64,000 nt of DNA from Typhlomys cinereus (taxonomy: Eukaryota; Chordata; Mammalia; Rodentia; Platacanthomyidae), in contig JALPQD010000075.1 of NCBI GenBank assembly GCA_023101885.1, positions 5,398,630-5,462,629 of the forward strand, written 5' to 3'. Shown here piece after piece: positions 1 to 11,469 of the stretch. Within the stretch, counting starts at the first letter, position 1; each line of letters begins with the position of its first letter. The position numbers and the translations under genes were made by a program. The notes beneath the pieces are model-generated. The model ran no database searches. It was not told the origin of the DNA and saw nothing but the letters and a program-made list of their open reading frames with translations.

Positions 1-85
1 TGATTCTCGATACCTTTGGGCCTCCACAAACACACACACTTAAATGCCCTCTGGTACACATGCAAGCATGCACACAGACAAATTT
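1..85 (+). repeat. 3' tail of a B2-superfamily SINE
   Basis: The stretch about cacctttgggcctccaca followed by CA-rich sequence and a 'ccctctggtacacatg' block matches the 3' part of the SINE copies seen complete at 8117 and 16659. The tRNA-like head lies outside the window. Confidence 0.6.
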
Positions 86-89
86 TCCA

Positions 90-545
90 TTGCAAATATG
101 TTCAATATTTTCTTTACCTATGCATGTGTTGATGGACATAAAGGCTATTGTGAATAGTGTCGATACGACATGCATATGAAATCATCTCTATAGTAAGACG
201 TAGTGTCTTTTGCGTATCTGTCCAAAAGTGGTACAACTGGACCTTACTATAGTTTTATTTTTAGTTTTTAAAGAATTCTCTAAGCTGCTTTCCATAGTGG
301 TTGTACCAGTTCCCATTCCCACCATGGAATAAGGGTCTCTCTTTCTCCTATCTCACCAAAATTTGTTGGTCATTCTGGTCAAGTTGAGACTGAATATCAA
401 AGTGATATTATTCTGCCTTTCCCTGATGATTGATTAAGGATGTCAAAAACTTTTTAAAATGATTATCGGCTGTTTGTATATCTTTTGAAATGCGAATAGC
501 ACGTGTGCCTGTAGTTGACAGTTTGGGACACTTCAGGTATTTAAT
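90..545 (-). mobile_element. Old L1 3' end, antisense
   Basis: Phrases such as 'gttgatggacataaaggcta', 'ttccatagtggttgtacca' and 'cattcccacc' are the reverse complement of the well known mammalian L1 ORF2-3'UTR junction. The copy is diverged and truncated. Recognised from memory, without alignment. Confidence 0.75.
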
Positions 546-1265
546 TTTTTCAAGTTGTTGAAGTGCAGTTGGCAAAGCTTTACCCCCATGCAGTTGGCAA
601 AGCTTTTATTAATTAATGTGATGTCATTTGTCAATTCTTCACACTATTTTCTGTGGTTGCTGGAGTCATTTCAGAAAACTCCTGCCTATGCCCACATCTT
701 GAAGGGCAGTTCCTATGTTTTCCTCCAGCAAAAACCATAAAATTTCCATAAGAAAAAGGAGGAAATCTTCCTGTCTTGACTAAGCACCTGTTATTTCAGT
801 ATGATATCAAGTCCAGTCAAAACCAGTATGGGGCTCATACCTACAATTCCAGAACCAAGCACCAAAGCAGGGAGATTATCGAGAGCTGTGGGCAGGCCTG
901 CCCAAGCTGCATACAGAGTTTCAGACTATCCTGAGCTACAGAGTGAAATCCTGTCGGTAAAAATATTCAATGAAAGAAGCGTTTGGGAAAGTTGAACTTG
1001 TGTCAAAATTAACAAATTTTGTTCTTCAAATGATACTATTAAGAAAATGGAGTGACAAGCCAGACTTGGAGAAAAAAATTACTAATTTTGCTTCAAATAC
1101 AGGTCTTCTCTTGAGAATATAGAAAAAACTTCTATAACTCAACAACAGAAAATAATCCAATTTTAAAACTGGTAAATACTCAAAAACATGTTTCACCAGA
1201 GAAGAAATGAAAGTCTGATAAACTCATTAAAGGTGCTGCAAGCATTAGCATATCCAGTACACAAA
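546..1265. other. No gene seen
   Basis: AT-rich sequence with short chance reading frames (61-64 codons). Part of 780-960 resembles an old tRNA- or 7SL-type SINE ('ggctcatacctacaattcc', 'gtttcagactatcctgagct'). I cannot classify the rest. Confidence 0.4.
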
Positions 1266-1323
1266 AAGGGAGGTGCCACCACTGGCCGACACTGCCGTAC
1301 TGGTCTGTCCTGTGCCCTGGTCA

Positions 1324-2597
1324 GCTGCTGCACTGGTCTACACTGCTGCACTAGTCTACACTGCTGCACTGGTCTATACTGCTGCACTGGTCTACACTGC
1401 TGCACTAGTCTACACTGCTGCACTGGTCTACACTGCTGCACCGGTCTACACTGTTGCACCAGTCTACACTGCTGCACCGGTCTACACTGCTGCACCGGTC
1501 TACACTGCTGCACTGGTCTACACTGCTGCACTAGTCTACACTGATACACCAGTCTACACTGCTGCACCAGTCTACACTGCTGCACTGGTCTACACTGCTG
1601 CACTGGTCTACACTGCTGCACTAGTCTACACTGATAAACCAGTCTACACTGCTGCACTGGTCTACACTGCTGCACTGGTCTACACTGCTGCACTGGTCTA
1701 CACTGCTGCACTAGTCTACACTGCTGCACCAGTCTACACTGCTGCACTAGTCTACACTGCTGCCCTGGTCTACACTGCTGCACTATTCTACACTGATACA
1801 CCAGTCTACACTGCTGCACCAGTCTACACTGCTGCACCGGTCTACACTGCTGTACTAGTCTACACTGCTGCACTGGTCTACACTGCTGTACTAGTCTACA
1901 CTGATAAACCAGTCTACACTGATGCACTGGTCTACACTGCTGTACTAGTCTACACTGATAAACCAGTCTACACTGCTGCACTAGTCTACACTGCTGCACT
2001 AGTCTACACTACTGTACTAGTCTTCACTGATACACCAGTCTACACTGCTGCACCGGTCTACACTGCTGTACTAGTCTACACTGATAAACCAGTCTACACT
2101 GCTGCACTGGTCTACACTGCTGTACTAGTCTACACTGATACACCAGTCTACACTGCTGCACCAGTCTACACTGCTGCACTAGTCTACACTGCTGCACTAG
2201 TCTACACTGATATACCAGTCTACACTGCTGCACTGGTCCACCCTACTGTCCTGGTCCACACTGCTGCACTGATCTACACTGCTATACTGGTCCACATTGT
2301 TGCCTGGTCTGCATTACTGCACCAGAATACACTGCTGCACTGCTGCACACTGCTGCACTGGTTCACACTGCTGCACCAGAATACTGCTGCACTGGTCTGC
2401 ACTGCTACCATGGTCCACACTGCTGCACTGGTCTGCACTGCTACCAGAATACACTGTGCTGTAGTCCCCGGTGTTGCCCTTGTCCACACTGCTGCTCCGG
2501 CCTTTGCTGCTACTCTGTTCCACACTCCCACATTGGTCCATATTGGACCACCAGTCTACACTGCTGCACTGGTCTACACTGTTGCACTGGCCCAGCT
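1324..2597. repeat. Minisatellite, 18-bp unit, about 70 copies
   Basis: About 1.27 kb of tandem 18-bp units, typical unit ctgcactggtctacactg. The array is regular from about 1324 to 2235 (about 50 units) and more degenerate from 2236 to 2597. Unit variants recur at fixed positions: cactggtc, cactagtc, caccggtc, caccagtc, gatacaccag, gataaaccag and tgtactag. Blocks of two to three units repeat together (for example around 1850-2130), suggesting higher-order duplication. Because 18 is a multiple of 3 and the unit lacks stops in several frames, it creates long open frames on both strands: 1273-2631 (+), reading Ala-Ala-Leu-Val-Tyr-Thr repeats, and 1193-1999 (-), reading Gln-Gln-Cys-Arg-Leu/Pro-Val repeats. 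I see no promoter, splice context or polyadenylation signal tied to these, so I call the array non-coding. Confidence 0.92.
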
Positions 2598-2599
2598 TT

Positions 2600-3539
2600 C
2601 CAGAGATATTCCAAAGAGACAGAAGAGGTAAAAGCCAGTGATCTTGATCATTCTCTTGCTTCATGGCCTCAGAATCCTTAGCCATCATTAGAAACATTTT
2701 ATAACCAGATCACTTGACATGTTTGTTGCTTCTGTTCTCCAGCATCCATTTTATTCCTCGTGTACTTAATTTCTATTTCCCAGACTTCTGTGTTTCTAAT
2801 GACATTTGGAATGCTTCACATTCATATTTTCTACAAGCTCATTTGGGGTCTAATCAAATGCAGGTTTTCTTCGGATGCCAGTGCTTCAGGAGAGCAGGAG
2901 GGCACGGCGCTAGGGAAGAGGAGGATATGGCTTCTAAAGCCTAAACTCTAGCTGAAGATCTTAGACCTAACTGCTATCTCTTCCCACTAAATTAACTCCC
3001 TTCATTCTTGTTGCTTGTGCCCTTGATTGTTTTTCCAGATCCAAATCCTTTTTCATGAAGCCTGACCCCTCTTTCCCTAGGGAATTTTTTTAAATCTGGA
3101 ATTATTCCCTTGATCATAATATCTGGACTAATTCAATGATGAAAGGCAGGTAACTCTCATCCAAAGATGAGAAAAGGGCATGACAGTGACATGAATCACT
3201 TTTTAAAAGCAAAGATTTTATGGTTCCAACTATATTACATTCTTCAAAAGGCAAAACTATGGAGACAGTAAACTAATTAGTCATGGATTTTAGTAAAAAG
3301 ACAGATGAACAGGTGGGCCACAGGAAAAAAATTTATATGATACTATGATGCTGGATTCACATCATTATACATTTGTCTAAACCTATAGAATGTCCAACAC
3401 TAATAATGGGCCATAATGTAATCTGTGACTGCATTGAGAGACTCCTAGGAGAGTAGTAAGGCACTGTTTGGAAGTATATATGAGGGTTTCAGAGTAAAAT
3501 TAGATGATGAGGATCGTGATTACCGAAAAGCAGGAAGTA
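2600..3539. other. No gene seen
   Basis: Unique-looking AT-rich sequence. Short ORFs at 2714-2944 and 2760-2951 have no recognisable domain. Nothing else supportable. Confidence 0.4.
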
Positions 3540-3768
3540 GATCTAGTTGAAGGAGTAGGTCAGTGGGAGTTCCCTGGGGCTGTGGTTTCCCTGCCTCTTC
3601 CTGTGTTACCCTTCACACTGCTTTCTGGATGGCATCGTGTGAACTGCTCTACTCCACCATGATCTGAGTGTCCAACACCCGCTCAGACCTTGAGGCGAAA
3701 TAAACTTTCCTTCCTTTCTACCCTTTTGTTCTTAGGTACTTTGAGCATAGGAATGAAGAAGAGTGACT
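3540..3768 (+). mobile_element. MaLR-type LTR fragment
   Basis: The 3' half of an LTR: C/T-rich 'tgcctcttcctgtg', 'ccaccatgatctgagtgtcc', then the 'aaataaactttccttcctt' polyadenylation region and a 'gtactttgagcataggaatg' end. This order is characteristic of MaLR LTRs. The 5' part is not recognisable. Confidence 0.55.
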
Positions 3769-4169
3769 CCTCCGTTGACTATGGACTTGGGTGATAATTG
3801 TTCATTAATTCAGTGTGGGTTATTAATTGTAATAAATATGACACCTTGATAAAGGGTGCTGATAATGCAGTGTCAGGACTGGAGGCAAAGGGAAAATCTC
3901 TATTTTCTTATTTTGATGTTGTTCTAAAAAATAAATCCTGTCAAAAAGAAAATAGGAAAGCAGAACTGATGGGTGAACAGATTTTAAAGGCTGGGCGCTT
4001 TTCTTCTGCTCCTGAAGATGGCCATGGTGCTTCATGGATGACAATTTCCATAGTTTCCATTGAGAATTTGACTTCATGCTGATTTCTTCACTGTTGCAGA
4101 GCATAACCTAGCTCCCACATGTGTAGGATTACCTCAGACTTGCAGAATTCAAAAAAAATGTCTAGGCTT

Positions 4170-4560
4170 ACAAAGCCTGGTATTGACACATTTTACTATG
4201 TATGGATACTCTTTTCTGTTGCTGAGAGAGAGCACTCAAAGTCAAGCAACTTAAGGGAGAAAGGGAGACCCACTCAGCTTACTGTTTCAGAGGGGAGATA
4301 CAATCTTTCATGGTGGAAAAGGCATACTAGTGGCAGAAGCTGGAGGAGAGCTAGGTCACACCCATCCTGGAGGCTCATAACCACTAGACTGCCAACTGCC
4401 AGATCAGGCTTCTCCAGAAGCAGGGTGGGGCTAATCCACCTCAAGGGCCGCCCCTGTGACTGCCTTCCTCCTGCAAGGCTTCACCTTCTAAAGGTGCCAT
4501 GACCTTCCCAAACACACTAACCTGTGGGGGACACATTTCAAACCATGACCTACCCACACC
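4170..4560. repeat. Interspersed repeat family Y, copy 1
   Basis: Shares a string of blocks with 13866-14215, 41605-41760 and 45690-45900: 'cagaggggagat', 'catggtggaaagg', 'cacttcctaaaggtgcc' and 'gtgggggaca...tcaaacc'. Family name not known to me. It resembles an old LTR read in antisense. Confidence 0.55.
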
Positions 4561-4593
4561 CATGTTCAGAATTCCTCTTTGCTAGAGTCAAAC

Positions 4594-5016
4594 TGTTGAA
4601 GTCTGTCTGCATGGTTGTTGATAAATGACCATCAAATGGCTTGAGGGAACATGGGATTTATTTTCTCTTACAATTACTGGTTACAGTTCTTAGTCCAGCT
4701 TGACAGGAGAGCATGCACCAACACCAGGGCCAAGGGAACTGGCCACACCATTACCACATAATGGCTGAGAGATGGACAATCCTTACTTGCTAGACCAGCA
4801 TGTCTGGCCAAGTATACAGAAGGATGCCAACTTTCTCAGCTCTCTCAGTATTTTATTCCAGAGCCTAATCCCTTCCACCATAGCTGGGCCTTTCCCATCA
4901 GATAGACAATCTCCTGCAGGTTTGCTCTGGGCCTAACTCAACCATTAATTTTCGACAAATGTGCCCAGAGCTCAGACCCTCAAATGTCAAGTTGACACCT
5001 GTGCCTGACTATGACA
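4594..5016 (-). mobile_element. Solo LTR, ERVL-like family X, copy 1
   Basis: A 423-bp LTR in reverse orientation, beginning tgttgaag and ending tatgaca, flanked by an exact 5-bp target-site duplication caaac (4589-4593 and 5017-5021). It is the reverse complement of the copies at 19847 and 26865. The family has a 'gtcaacttgag' block near its 5' end and an 'aaataaa' polyadenylation region near its 3' end. The ERVL-like label rests on general resemblance to rodent ERVL/MaLR LTRs. No internal region adjoins it, so it is a solo LTR. Confidence 0.88.
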
Positions 5017-5062
5017 CAAACCTATGTGAACGGCAGCAGCAGATGAAAGCTGGGGTATGTCT

Positions 5063-5418
5063 TGGTGTGGTTTAAATATAAGTTGTTTCCCACAGGCTCA
5101 TGTGTTTGAATCCTTAGTTGATGTTTGGAAAGGTCTGGAATCTTGTTGGAGGAAGGCACATGACACAAGAAGCAGATCCTGAGGCTGGTTAGTCCCTCCC
5201 TGCTGCCACTAGCAGTCAGCTCTTGAAGTTTGCAGCTAGCTCTCCCAGTCTCCATGATGGATGTGACTTAAGTCACCTCCAACTTCTGCCAGCCAGCTAT
5301 GCTTTTTCCACCATAATGATCTGTATCTCCCCTCTGTAACTGTAAACCAAATAAATTCCCCTTTTTTAAAGTTGATTTTCAGTGTTGTTTCACAACAAAA
5401 GAAAGAATAACTAAGACA
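5063..5418 (+). repeat. 5' LTR of the MaLR element
   Basis: Matches 6893-7266 over almost its whole length. Start placed by alignment with the 3' LTR; end at '...ctaagaca'. Confidence 0.85.
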
Positions 5419-6892
5419 GAAATTGGTACCAATAAATGGGGTATTGTCATGAGACTAAGAGGATCCAGTACCAGAAATTGAGTGTTGCTGTAAAGTTGAG
5501 AGAACTTGGTACCAAGAAGCAGAGAAGTATGGCCATTGCTGTGATATGGCTGATGTGCCCTTGGAAATGTTTGTTGGGAGAAATACATAGAACTTTGGAG
5601 CACTGGGCTGGGAAGGCCTTCGTATCTTATAGATGAGCTCCAAAGAGCCATTCTAGTGAGATCTTGGAAAAAACTAATGCTGAGAAAGATGTGGACAGTG
5701 GAAGTCCAGCTTGTGATGGTCCAGAGGGGGACAGAGACTTTGCTAGGAACCCAGAGGCAAATGGAACGATGCATTGAGAGAGCATTGGTCAAGTTTCATT
5801 CATATTGTGAAAGCTTGCCTGAAATTGAACTCAAGTGTTTGGTGGAAAAAAGTTTCAAGGCAATGTTATCTTGACAGTATGACATCGTTACTATTTAGTG
5901 CTCTTATTCAGAGTTAAGATGAGGAAGAAGGCAGAGAGAGATGAAATTGTGAGGTTTGATGAGAAAAACATGACAATAACTTAAAAGGTTGAAACAGAAG
6001 AAGGCAGACAGCAAAATGCTGTTAAAGAGATCATCTCCATTAGTGTACCAAAACCTGCTCTTCATTTGGACAACAGAAGAGGCTGAACCCTGAGGGCAAG
6101 ACTTTCAAAGAAGACTCCCACCCTTAAGAATGCAAATTCTTTTGGAAGGGAAAAGCCGAAGATTTTACCTGTTCCTACTCTGAAGTAACTGCCCAAGAGA
6201 GATTCTTACCAGCTTCAGCACAGAGAAGCTGAACCAGCTGTGATTCAAGGGAGCCAGTCTCCATCGAGAGGGTATAGTATAATCTGGAAACACCGTCCAT
6301 GTGGTACTGGTGTTAGAGGCATGAAAGATGCAAGAGGAGGCTGTGGATTCCTCCACCAAGGTTTTAGAAAGTGGTTGAATCCAGGCAGTGTATACATGGC
6401 AAGACTTGAAATCCCACAGAGAAGCCCAAGAAGGGAAGTTTGTGCCATGGAGTTAAAGCCTGGTTTGCCATTGAGATATGAAGATGTTAAAGATGCCAGA
6501 GTTGACATGGACATCTGTCAAGGAGAGCTATATGATATGTTTTGCTGCGATTGTGCTAGAGGGGTGGAACTGAATTTCTTTGGACTTGAGATGATTTCAA
6601 CAAGAGGCTCATGTGTTGGGCTTGGAGGTATAGGATTTGGAGTTTGTCCTGATGGTTTTTCTGTCTTGTTACACACTTATCTTTACTGGATATGCCCCTG
6701 TTCCTCCATTTTGGAATAGGAATTTACTCTGTGCCATTGTATGTTGGAAGTATAGAAGTTGTTTTTTGATTTTACAGGAAACTTTGGACTACATTGGAAC
6801 TACTGATATAGTCTATGGGACTTTTAAAGTTGGACTGAAGACAGTTTACCTCTTGAAGTAGCCATGAGCCTTTGGGGATCAGGGGTGGAGAG

Positions 6893-7266
6893 GTCATGGT
6901 TTGAGTATAAGTTGTTCCCCTCAAGTTCACGCGTTTGATACTGTAGATGTTTGGAAAGGTTGTGACACATTTAGAAGATGAAACCTTATTGGAAGAAGGC
7001 ATGTCACAGGAGACAGACCTTGGGGTTGGTTAGCCCCTCCCTGCCTCCACTAGCAGTCAGCTCTTGAGGTTTGCAGCTAGCTCTCCCAGCCCCCACGATG
7101 GATGTGACTTAGGTCACCTCCAACTTCTGCCAGCCTGCCATGCTTTTTCCACCATAGTGATGTGTATCTGCCCTCTGGAACTATAAACTAAATAAATTTC
7201 CCGTTCTCCCTTTAAGTTGCTTAAATTTGAGTGTTGTCTCAAGCAACAGAAAGAGTAACTGAGACA
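6893..7266 (+). repeat. 3' LTR of the MaLR element
   Basis: Second copy of the LTR at 5063. The many substitutions and small indels between the two show this is not a recent insertion. Confidence 0.85.
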
Positions 7267-8029
7267 CATCTCCTTTGGAATATTGAGAAAAATATTGAAT
7301 TCCTTGAGTTTGCTAGTTTGCTTGTTTATGAAATTATGATGAGTTTGATAGAACTCACACTTTATTCTGAGTCTTTTTTAAATCAAAAATACTTACTGAA
7401 AACAGGTCACTCAACCCTTAGGAAGCCCATACCTCAAGGTCTTACAAGGCTATCTCATGATGACTTCCTTTCTACCTTTGCAAGCACCTATCCAGGTTGT
7501 ACATTCAAAGACTTCTTTATTACAGATGTAACCTGATCAAAAGAAGGAAGCAACTAGAAGGATCAACAGCAACACAGCACCAGTCCGTCAGTGAAGGTCC
7601 ATCTGGAAAGAAAGAAATGCAGGTGCTCTGAACCATGCCTTTCATTGAGCCAGTGACAACATATTTATGAATTGTCTTCAATCCAGAGCTCTGTCAGGGA
7701 TCCCTGGCCTACTCTTAAGATAATTGTTAGAAATTAGGATTCTCCTTACAGATTGATGTAAGGTCTCCTCTACAGCAGTGCTCCATGATTAGGGACAGAC
7801 TTTCATTTTCATGACACTCCTAATGACACCAGACCTGGGCTTTCTGTTTTTGACTCTAGGAGAGATGCCCCTGGTTGTGGGGTAACAGGATTTCATCTCC
7901 CCGAGCTGATGTATACTCAAGGCAAGATCTCCAGTGCTGAGAAGACTGAACTCCTTGATGTAGTGGCACTTTTAATACCCTGTTACCTTTATAAAATTTT
8001 TGGCATATTGTTTAAGATACAGTGGAACT
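7267..8029. other. No gene seen
   Basis: A 101-codon chance ORF at 7231-7536 straddles the MaLR end and has no recognisable motif. The rest holds nothing I can name. Confidence 0.4.
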
Positions 8030-8560
8030 TTGATAAAGACAAAAACGGAATATAACAAATGTTGGCAAGGTATACAAATTGGAGTATTTGTGTAATGCTA
8101 ATAAGAATATAAAATGGGGGGGCTGGAGAGATGGTTCAGGGGTTAAAAGCAGGACTCAAGTTCGGATCCTGGATCTCACACTAAAACAAACAAACAAAAA
8201 AAGCCAGGTGGAAATGGTAGTGGCCTGCATTTCCAGCCCTAAAGGGCAGAGCCTAGGAAATACCAGAGTGAAGCAATAAGGAGGTAGAGCAACCTAGGGT
8301 AATTCCTGAAGTTACCTTTGGGCCACCACATTCACACAGTGCCCTCTTCTACACACACACATGCATACACACACATAAAAGTTTAAAAAAAAAAGAATAT
8401 AAAATGTTGCCACTTTTATTGGAAATTTCTCAAAAAAGATAAACATACAATAACCACACATTCCAGCAGTTCCACTCATGGGTGTGCATTTAAAAGAATT
8501 AAAAGCAGGTACTCACATAGAGATTTGTACATCTATATTTAATTAATTCTTTGAACTTTT
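8030..8560 (+). mobile_element. Old L1 3' fragment, split by a SINE
   Basis: 'gttggcaaggtatacaaattgg' before the SINE and 'ccagcagttccactcatggg', 'aaaagaattaaaagcaggta' after it are in the order of the mammalian L1 ORF2-3' region. The SINE at 8117-8392 interrupts it. Confidence 0.75.
8117..8392 (+). mobile_element. B2-superfamily SINE with 14-bp target-site duplication
   Basis: Begins gggggctggagagatgg with A box 'tggttcaggggttaaaag' and B box 'agttcggatcc' (the internal pol III promoter of tRNA-derived SINEs), then a unique body, CA-rich stretch and A-tail. An exact 14-bp duplication aagaatataaaatg flanks it (8103-8116 and 8393-8406). Confidence 0.9.
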
Positions 8561-9420
8561 TCATTCATGTGTACAATGTATCTCCAGTCTACGCACCTCA
8601 CCCTCTGTGGGTCTGCTCCTCTCTCCTTCCTGTCCTCTTGGGTTTTTCCTCCTTTTACAAGCTCACTGGATATGCATCCCAGCTTCTCTCCCTCCCTTTC
8701 CTCTCCATTCCCTTCCCTTCCCCTCACCATTCTCTCCCACTCCCTCCCACCCTTTTGCCTATGTGCTTCTATGGACCCCAGGGTTCATTCTGACCTGTCT
8801 TCTACTGTGGGTGCTTAGGCCTCTGTGGCATATCAAGTTACCTTTCTTCAGGCCACCCCTCTGATATGTGCATTTCCCTTTATTAATCCAGCTTTAGGCC
8901 CAAAAGTTTTCACTGAGTTCCCATTCTATGGGTATAATAATAGCTACCAACAAAGTACTTTGATGTACTGTCTTCCTACCTATAAGTTTATTGGCTGTTT
9001 TCCCTATTGATTTTTTTCCTTCCCTTTTTTTTTAACAGGTTCTTGTTCTAGTTTACAATAACAGGGATATTACTCTTCTGACAAGCGGGTCTTGAATCCA
9101 ATCAGAAAGCTGTTGGTTGTCTCCTTGATACTCATGCCATTATTACACTGGTGGTCACCTATTGCCATGATGATTATATTGCAACTTACAGATCTCGTGC
9201 GGTTGATAGAGCTTGTGATTATTTCTCTCCCACGGTAGCTTTACAGTATTCCTGTCCTCTCATTTTTTAAATAACCTGCTGAGTCCAGTTAGTGCTGTCC
9301 ACATGCACATGGGTATGGGGTCATCCACTGGAACATGGGCAACTTAGAAGCTGTTATATTTTGAAGTAAAACAACTCATCCTCTCTCTTGCAGCCATCAA
9401 GTGCTGATAACTACCTCAAC
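8561..9420 (-). mobile_element. Rodent L1 3' UTR, antisense
   Basis: The polypyrimidine block (about 8610-8760) is the complement of the G-rich polypurine stretch of rodent L1 3' UTRs. It is followed by 'tcttgaatccaatcagaaag' and 'ctccttgatactcatgccat', which I recognise as rodent L1 3' UTR read in reverse. The downstream end is uncertain. Confidence 0.7.
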
Positions 9421-9859
9421 TAAAGAGAGTGGCTTTGGAGACTCTGCCCCCCTTCACATTAGAATGCTGATTGGCTGGATCTTGTGCAGGTAATCACAAC
9501 TGCTTTGAGTTAATGAGTTTAAGAGTCATATCATGTCCAGAAGACCAAGTTCAAGAAGAGGGGTCTTCTGAAATGCTCCTTGATGCTTGGAGAGGGGATT
9601 GCTGTAAATGTCTCATTTAGGGCTGAACATTGTACAACCACTTATTCTGAGCACTCTGACTAGTTATAAGTCTCTACATTAACCATTACCTAACATAGAA
9701 AGAAACTTCTCTGATCAAAGTTGAGAGCCACATGAATCAATAAGTATAAACATAAATATCTAGACGGCAGCTTGGCAACATGTCCATTTAGCAAATTAGC
9801 AGTAGAAGGTTTCCCTCTAGTGCCTATGTACAACCATGCATATAGCACAATCGCCAAAA
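9421..9859. other. No gene seen; probably L1-derived
   Basis: May continue the antisense L1 UTR. No further structure recognised. Confidence 0.3.
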
Positions 9860-9945
9860 TTAGATGTTCTTTGTGGATAAGTGAACAAACAATATGTAGC
9901 ATATGTATAATGGAATATTATTCAACTCCTAAAAGAGAAAATTCA
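9860..9945 (+). mobile_element. L1 3' fragment
   Basis: 'ttctttgtggataagtgaac' and 'atggaatattattcaactcc' correspond to the conserved end of L1 ORF2. A SINE head follows immediately. Confidence 0.65.
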
Positions 9946-9948
9946 GGG

Positions 9949-10000
9949 TCTGGAGAGATGGCTGAAGGATTGACTTTATCTTGCAAGCAAAAGACAGAAA
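9949..10000 (+). mobile_element. SINE 5' fragment
   Basis: 'gggtctggagagatggctga' followed by 'ttgcaagcaaaaga' is the head of the B2-superfamily SINE; the body is lost or too diverged. Confidence 0.6.
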
Positions 10001-11469
10001 ATCCAGTTACATTCTACAGAATTGCTATGAGATGACTAAGAAATACTACTTCAAAAGGATCATATGCCAAAGGCTTAGTCCCTAACTGATAGTTTCAGTC
10101 ATTAAGGAGTGACTGGATTAATTATTGATGATTTATAATATACTTACTTTATTGGGAGGTATTACTTTATTGGAGAGAGTAAATCACTGGAAATATACTG
10201 TGGAAAGATGTACAATGACAGAACTTCTTCAAACCCTATACCATATCAAATTGAAACCTTCTCATTTTTCCAACAAAATTTTCCAGCACGGAGCCTCTGG
10301 ATTTTCACAGGCTTTCCTGAGAAAGCCGCATGATATCAAGAAGAGGCTGGCCTCCAACCTTTTTTCCTGTGACCAGATTGATATGTGATACCCTTCAAAG
10401 TTTTGTTTTTCAGCTTCAAATTGTATATTCCCAAGTCCCTAGCTGAATAAATAAATCAAGACAAGGACGGGGGTGTCCCATTAACATAAGGCTGGTCTTC
10501 TATGAAACTCTAGATGCCTTTGTTTGGGACCAGTTCTTCTTGCTTGGCATAATGGTTAGATTCTTGCATTAGCTTTCTTAGTTTGATTAAGAGCCAAGAA
10601 GCCTGGAATCAAGAATCTGAAATAACCATTCCCTACCAAGGCGCTGGCAAAGCCAACTATCTGTGGGAGAGGGGAAAGGGTCCTTGCTTCTATTTTTGTG
10701 GTATCCCCGAGGAGAAAATGTTCCTTTTATGTACACTTTGATGTAGAAATAAAAGGGCACTTCTATGTCACTAATGCTTTAGCATGAGAATCTTCTAGGG
10801 AACTCTCTGTCCGTGCAGTGACACTGCAAGTCAGAGAGAAAATGACCAACTTAAACAAGTCAGAGCTTGGCTGAGCCCACCAAGCTCTTACTTATCTAGA
10901 CCACTCCACAGCCCAAAAGATATGTTTTGCAACAAAAACAAATTCTCACTGTAAATAAAACTAACTTCTTTGGCAATCCTTTCCCCAGGAGGCAATTACA
11001 AGAATTGGGTCAGAGGTAGAATTTCCAGGAAAACAGGAAGTCTCCATTTGAGCTGCGTGTCTGAGGCTCTCTGCTAATGTATTTCTGTGATGGAAGGTGG
11101 GACCTTGAGGAAAGACTAGAAAAGCTGCTTGGGCCACAAGCCGACAGCTTGTTTATGGCCAAGCAAAGCCTGTCCACAAGCCGACCTGGAGCCTCTGGTG
11201 TTTGTGGTAAAGCCTCTGGATGAACTGAATGTGACTGCTCAAGGTTCAAGCCCCAGCCCAGGAGAAGGGTGAAGAGGCAGATTGCAGGATAGAAATGTAA
11301 AGATTTCCAATACCTCCAAAGCTCTTCCTTCTGGGGGTCTCTAAGCCAAGAATCCTCCTTCTTTCTTGGGATCAGCCTCAGTTCCTATCCACACAGGCTC
11401 TTGCAGCCCCGCTCGAGCCCACCAGTCCCATTGCATCCACAGTCAAGAAGAAGACAACTATGGCAGGCT
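10001..11469. other. Unique-looking sequence, no gene seen
   Basis: No repeat signature or recognisable coding frame. The 79-codon ORF at 11010-11249 (-) and the 87-codon ORF at 10125-10388 (+) show no domain. Confidence 0.4.

Larger units (their letters stand above)
5063..7266 (+). mobile_element. Complete MaLR retrotransposon (LTR-internal-LTR)
   Basis: Two LTRs in the same orientation (about 5063-5418 and 6893-7266) bound a 1.47 kb internal region. The LTRs share long blocks, including 'ctagcagtcagctcttga', 'gtttgcagctagctctccc', 'gatggatgtgactta', 'ccaacttctgccagcc' and an 'aaataaatt' polyadenylation region, and both end in taactaagaca or taactgagaca. The internal region opens 'gaaattggtacc', typical of MaLR elements, and has only short broken reading frames, as expected for this non-autonomous family. 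The flanking 5-mers (tgtct and catct) are a poor target-site duplication, so the exact ends may be off by a few bases or the site has mutated. Confidence 0.88.

Noticed and set aside
1193..1999. 268-codon Cys/Gln/Arg-rich minus-strand ORF
   Set aside because: Same minisatellite read in reverse.
1324..2235. CRISPR array
   Set aside because: Units abut without unique spacers and the DNA is mammalian. The 54-bp array at 63065 likewise has no spacer variation.
1273..2631. 452-codon ORF as a repeat protein gene
   Set aside because: The frame is created by an 18-bp tandem array that is open on the other strand too. It has no signal peptide, promoter or polyadenylation signal tied to it.
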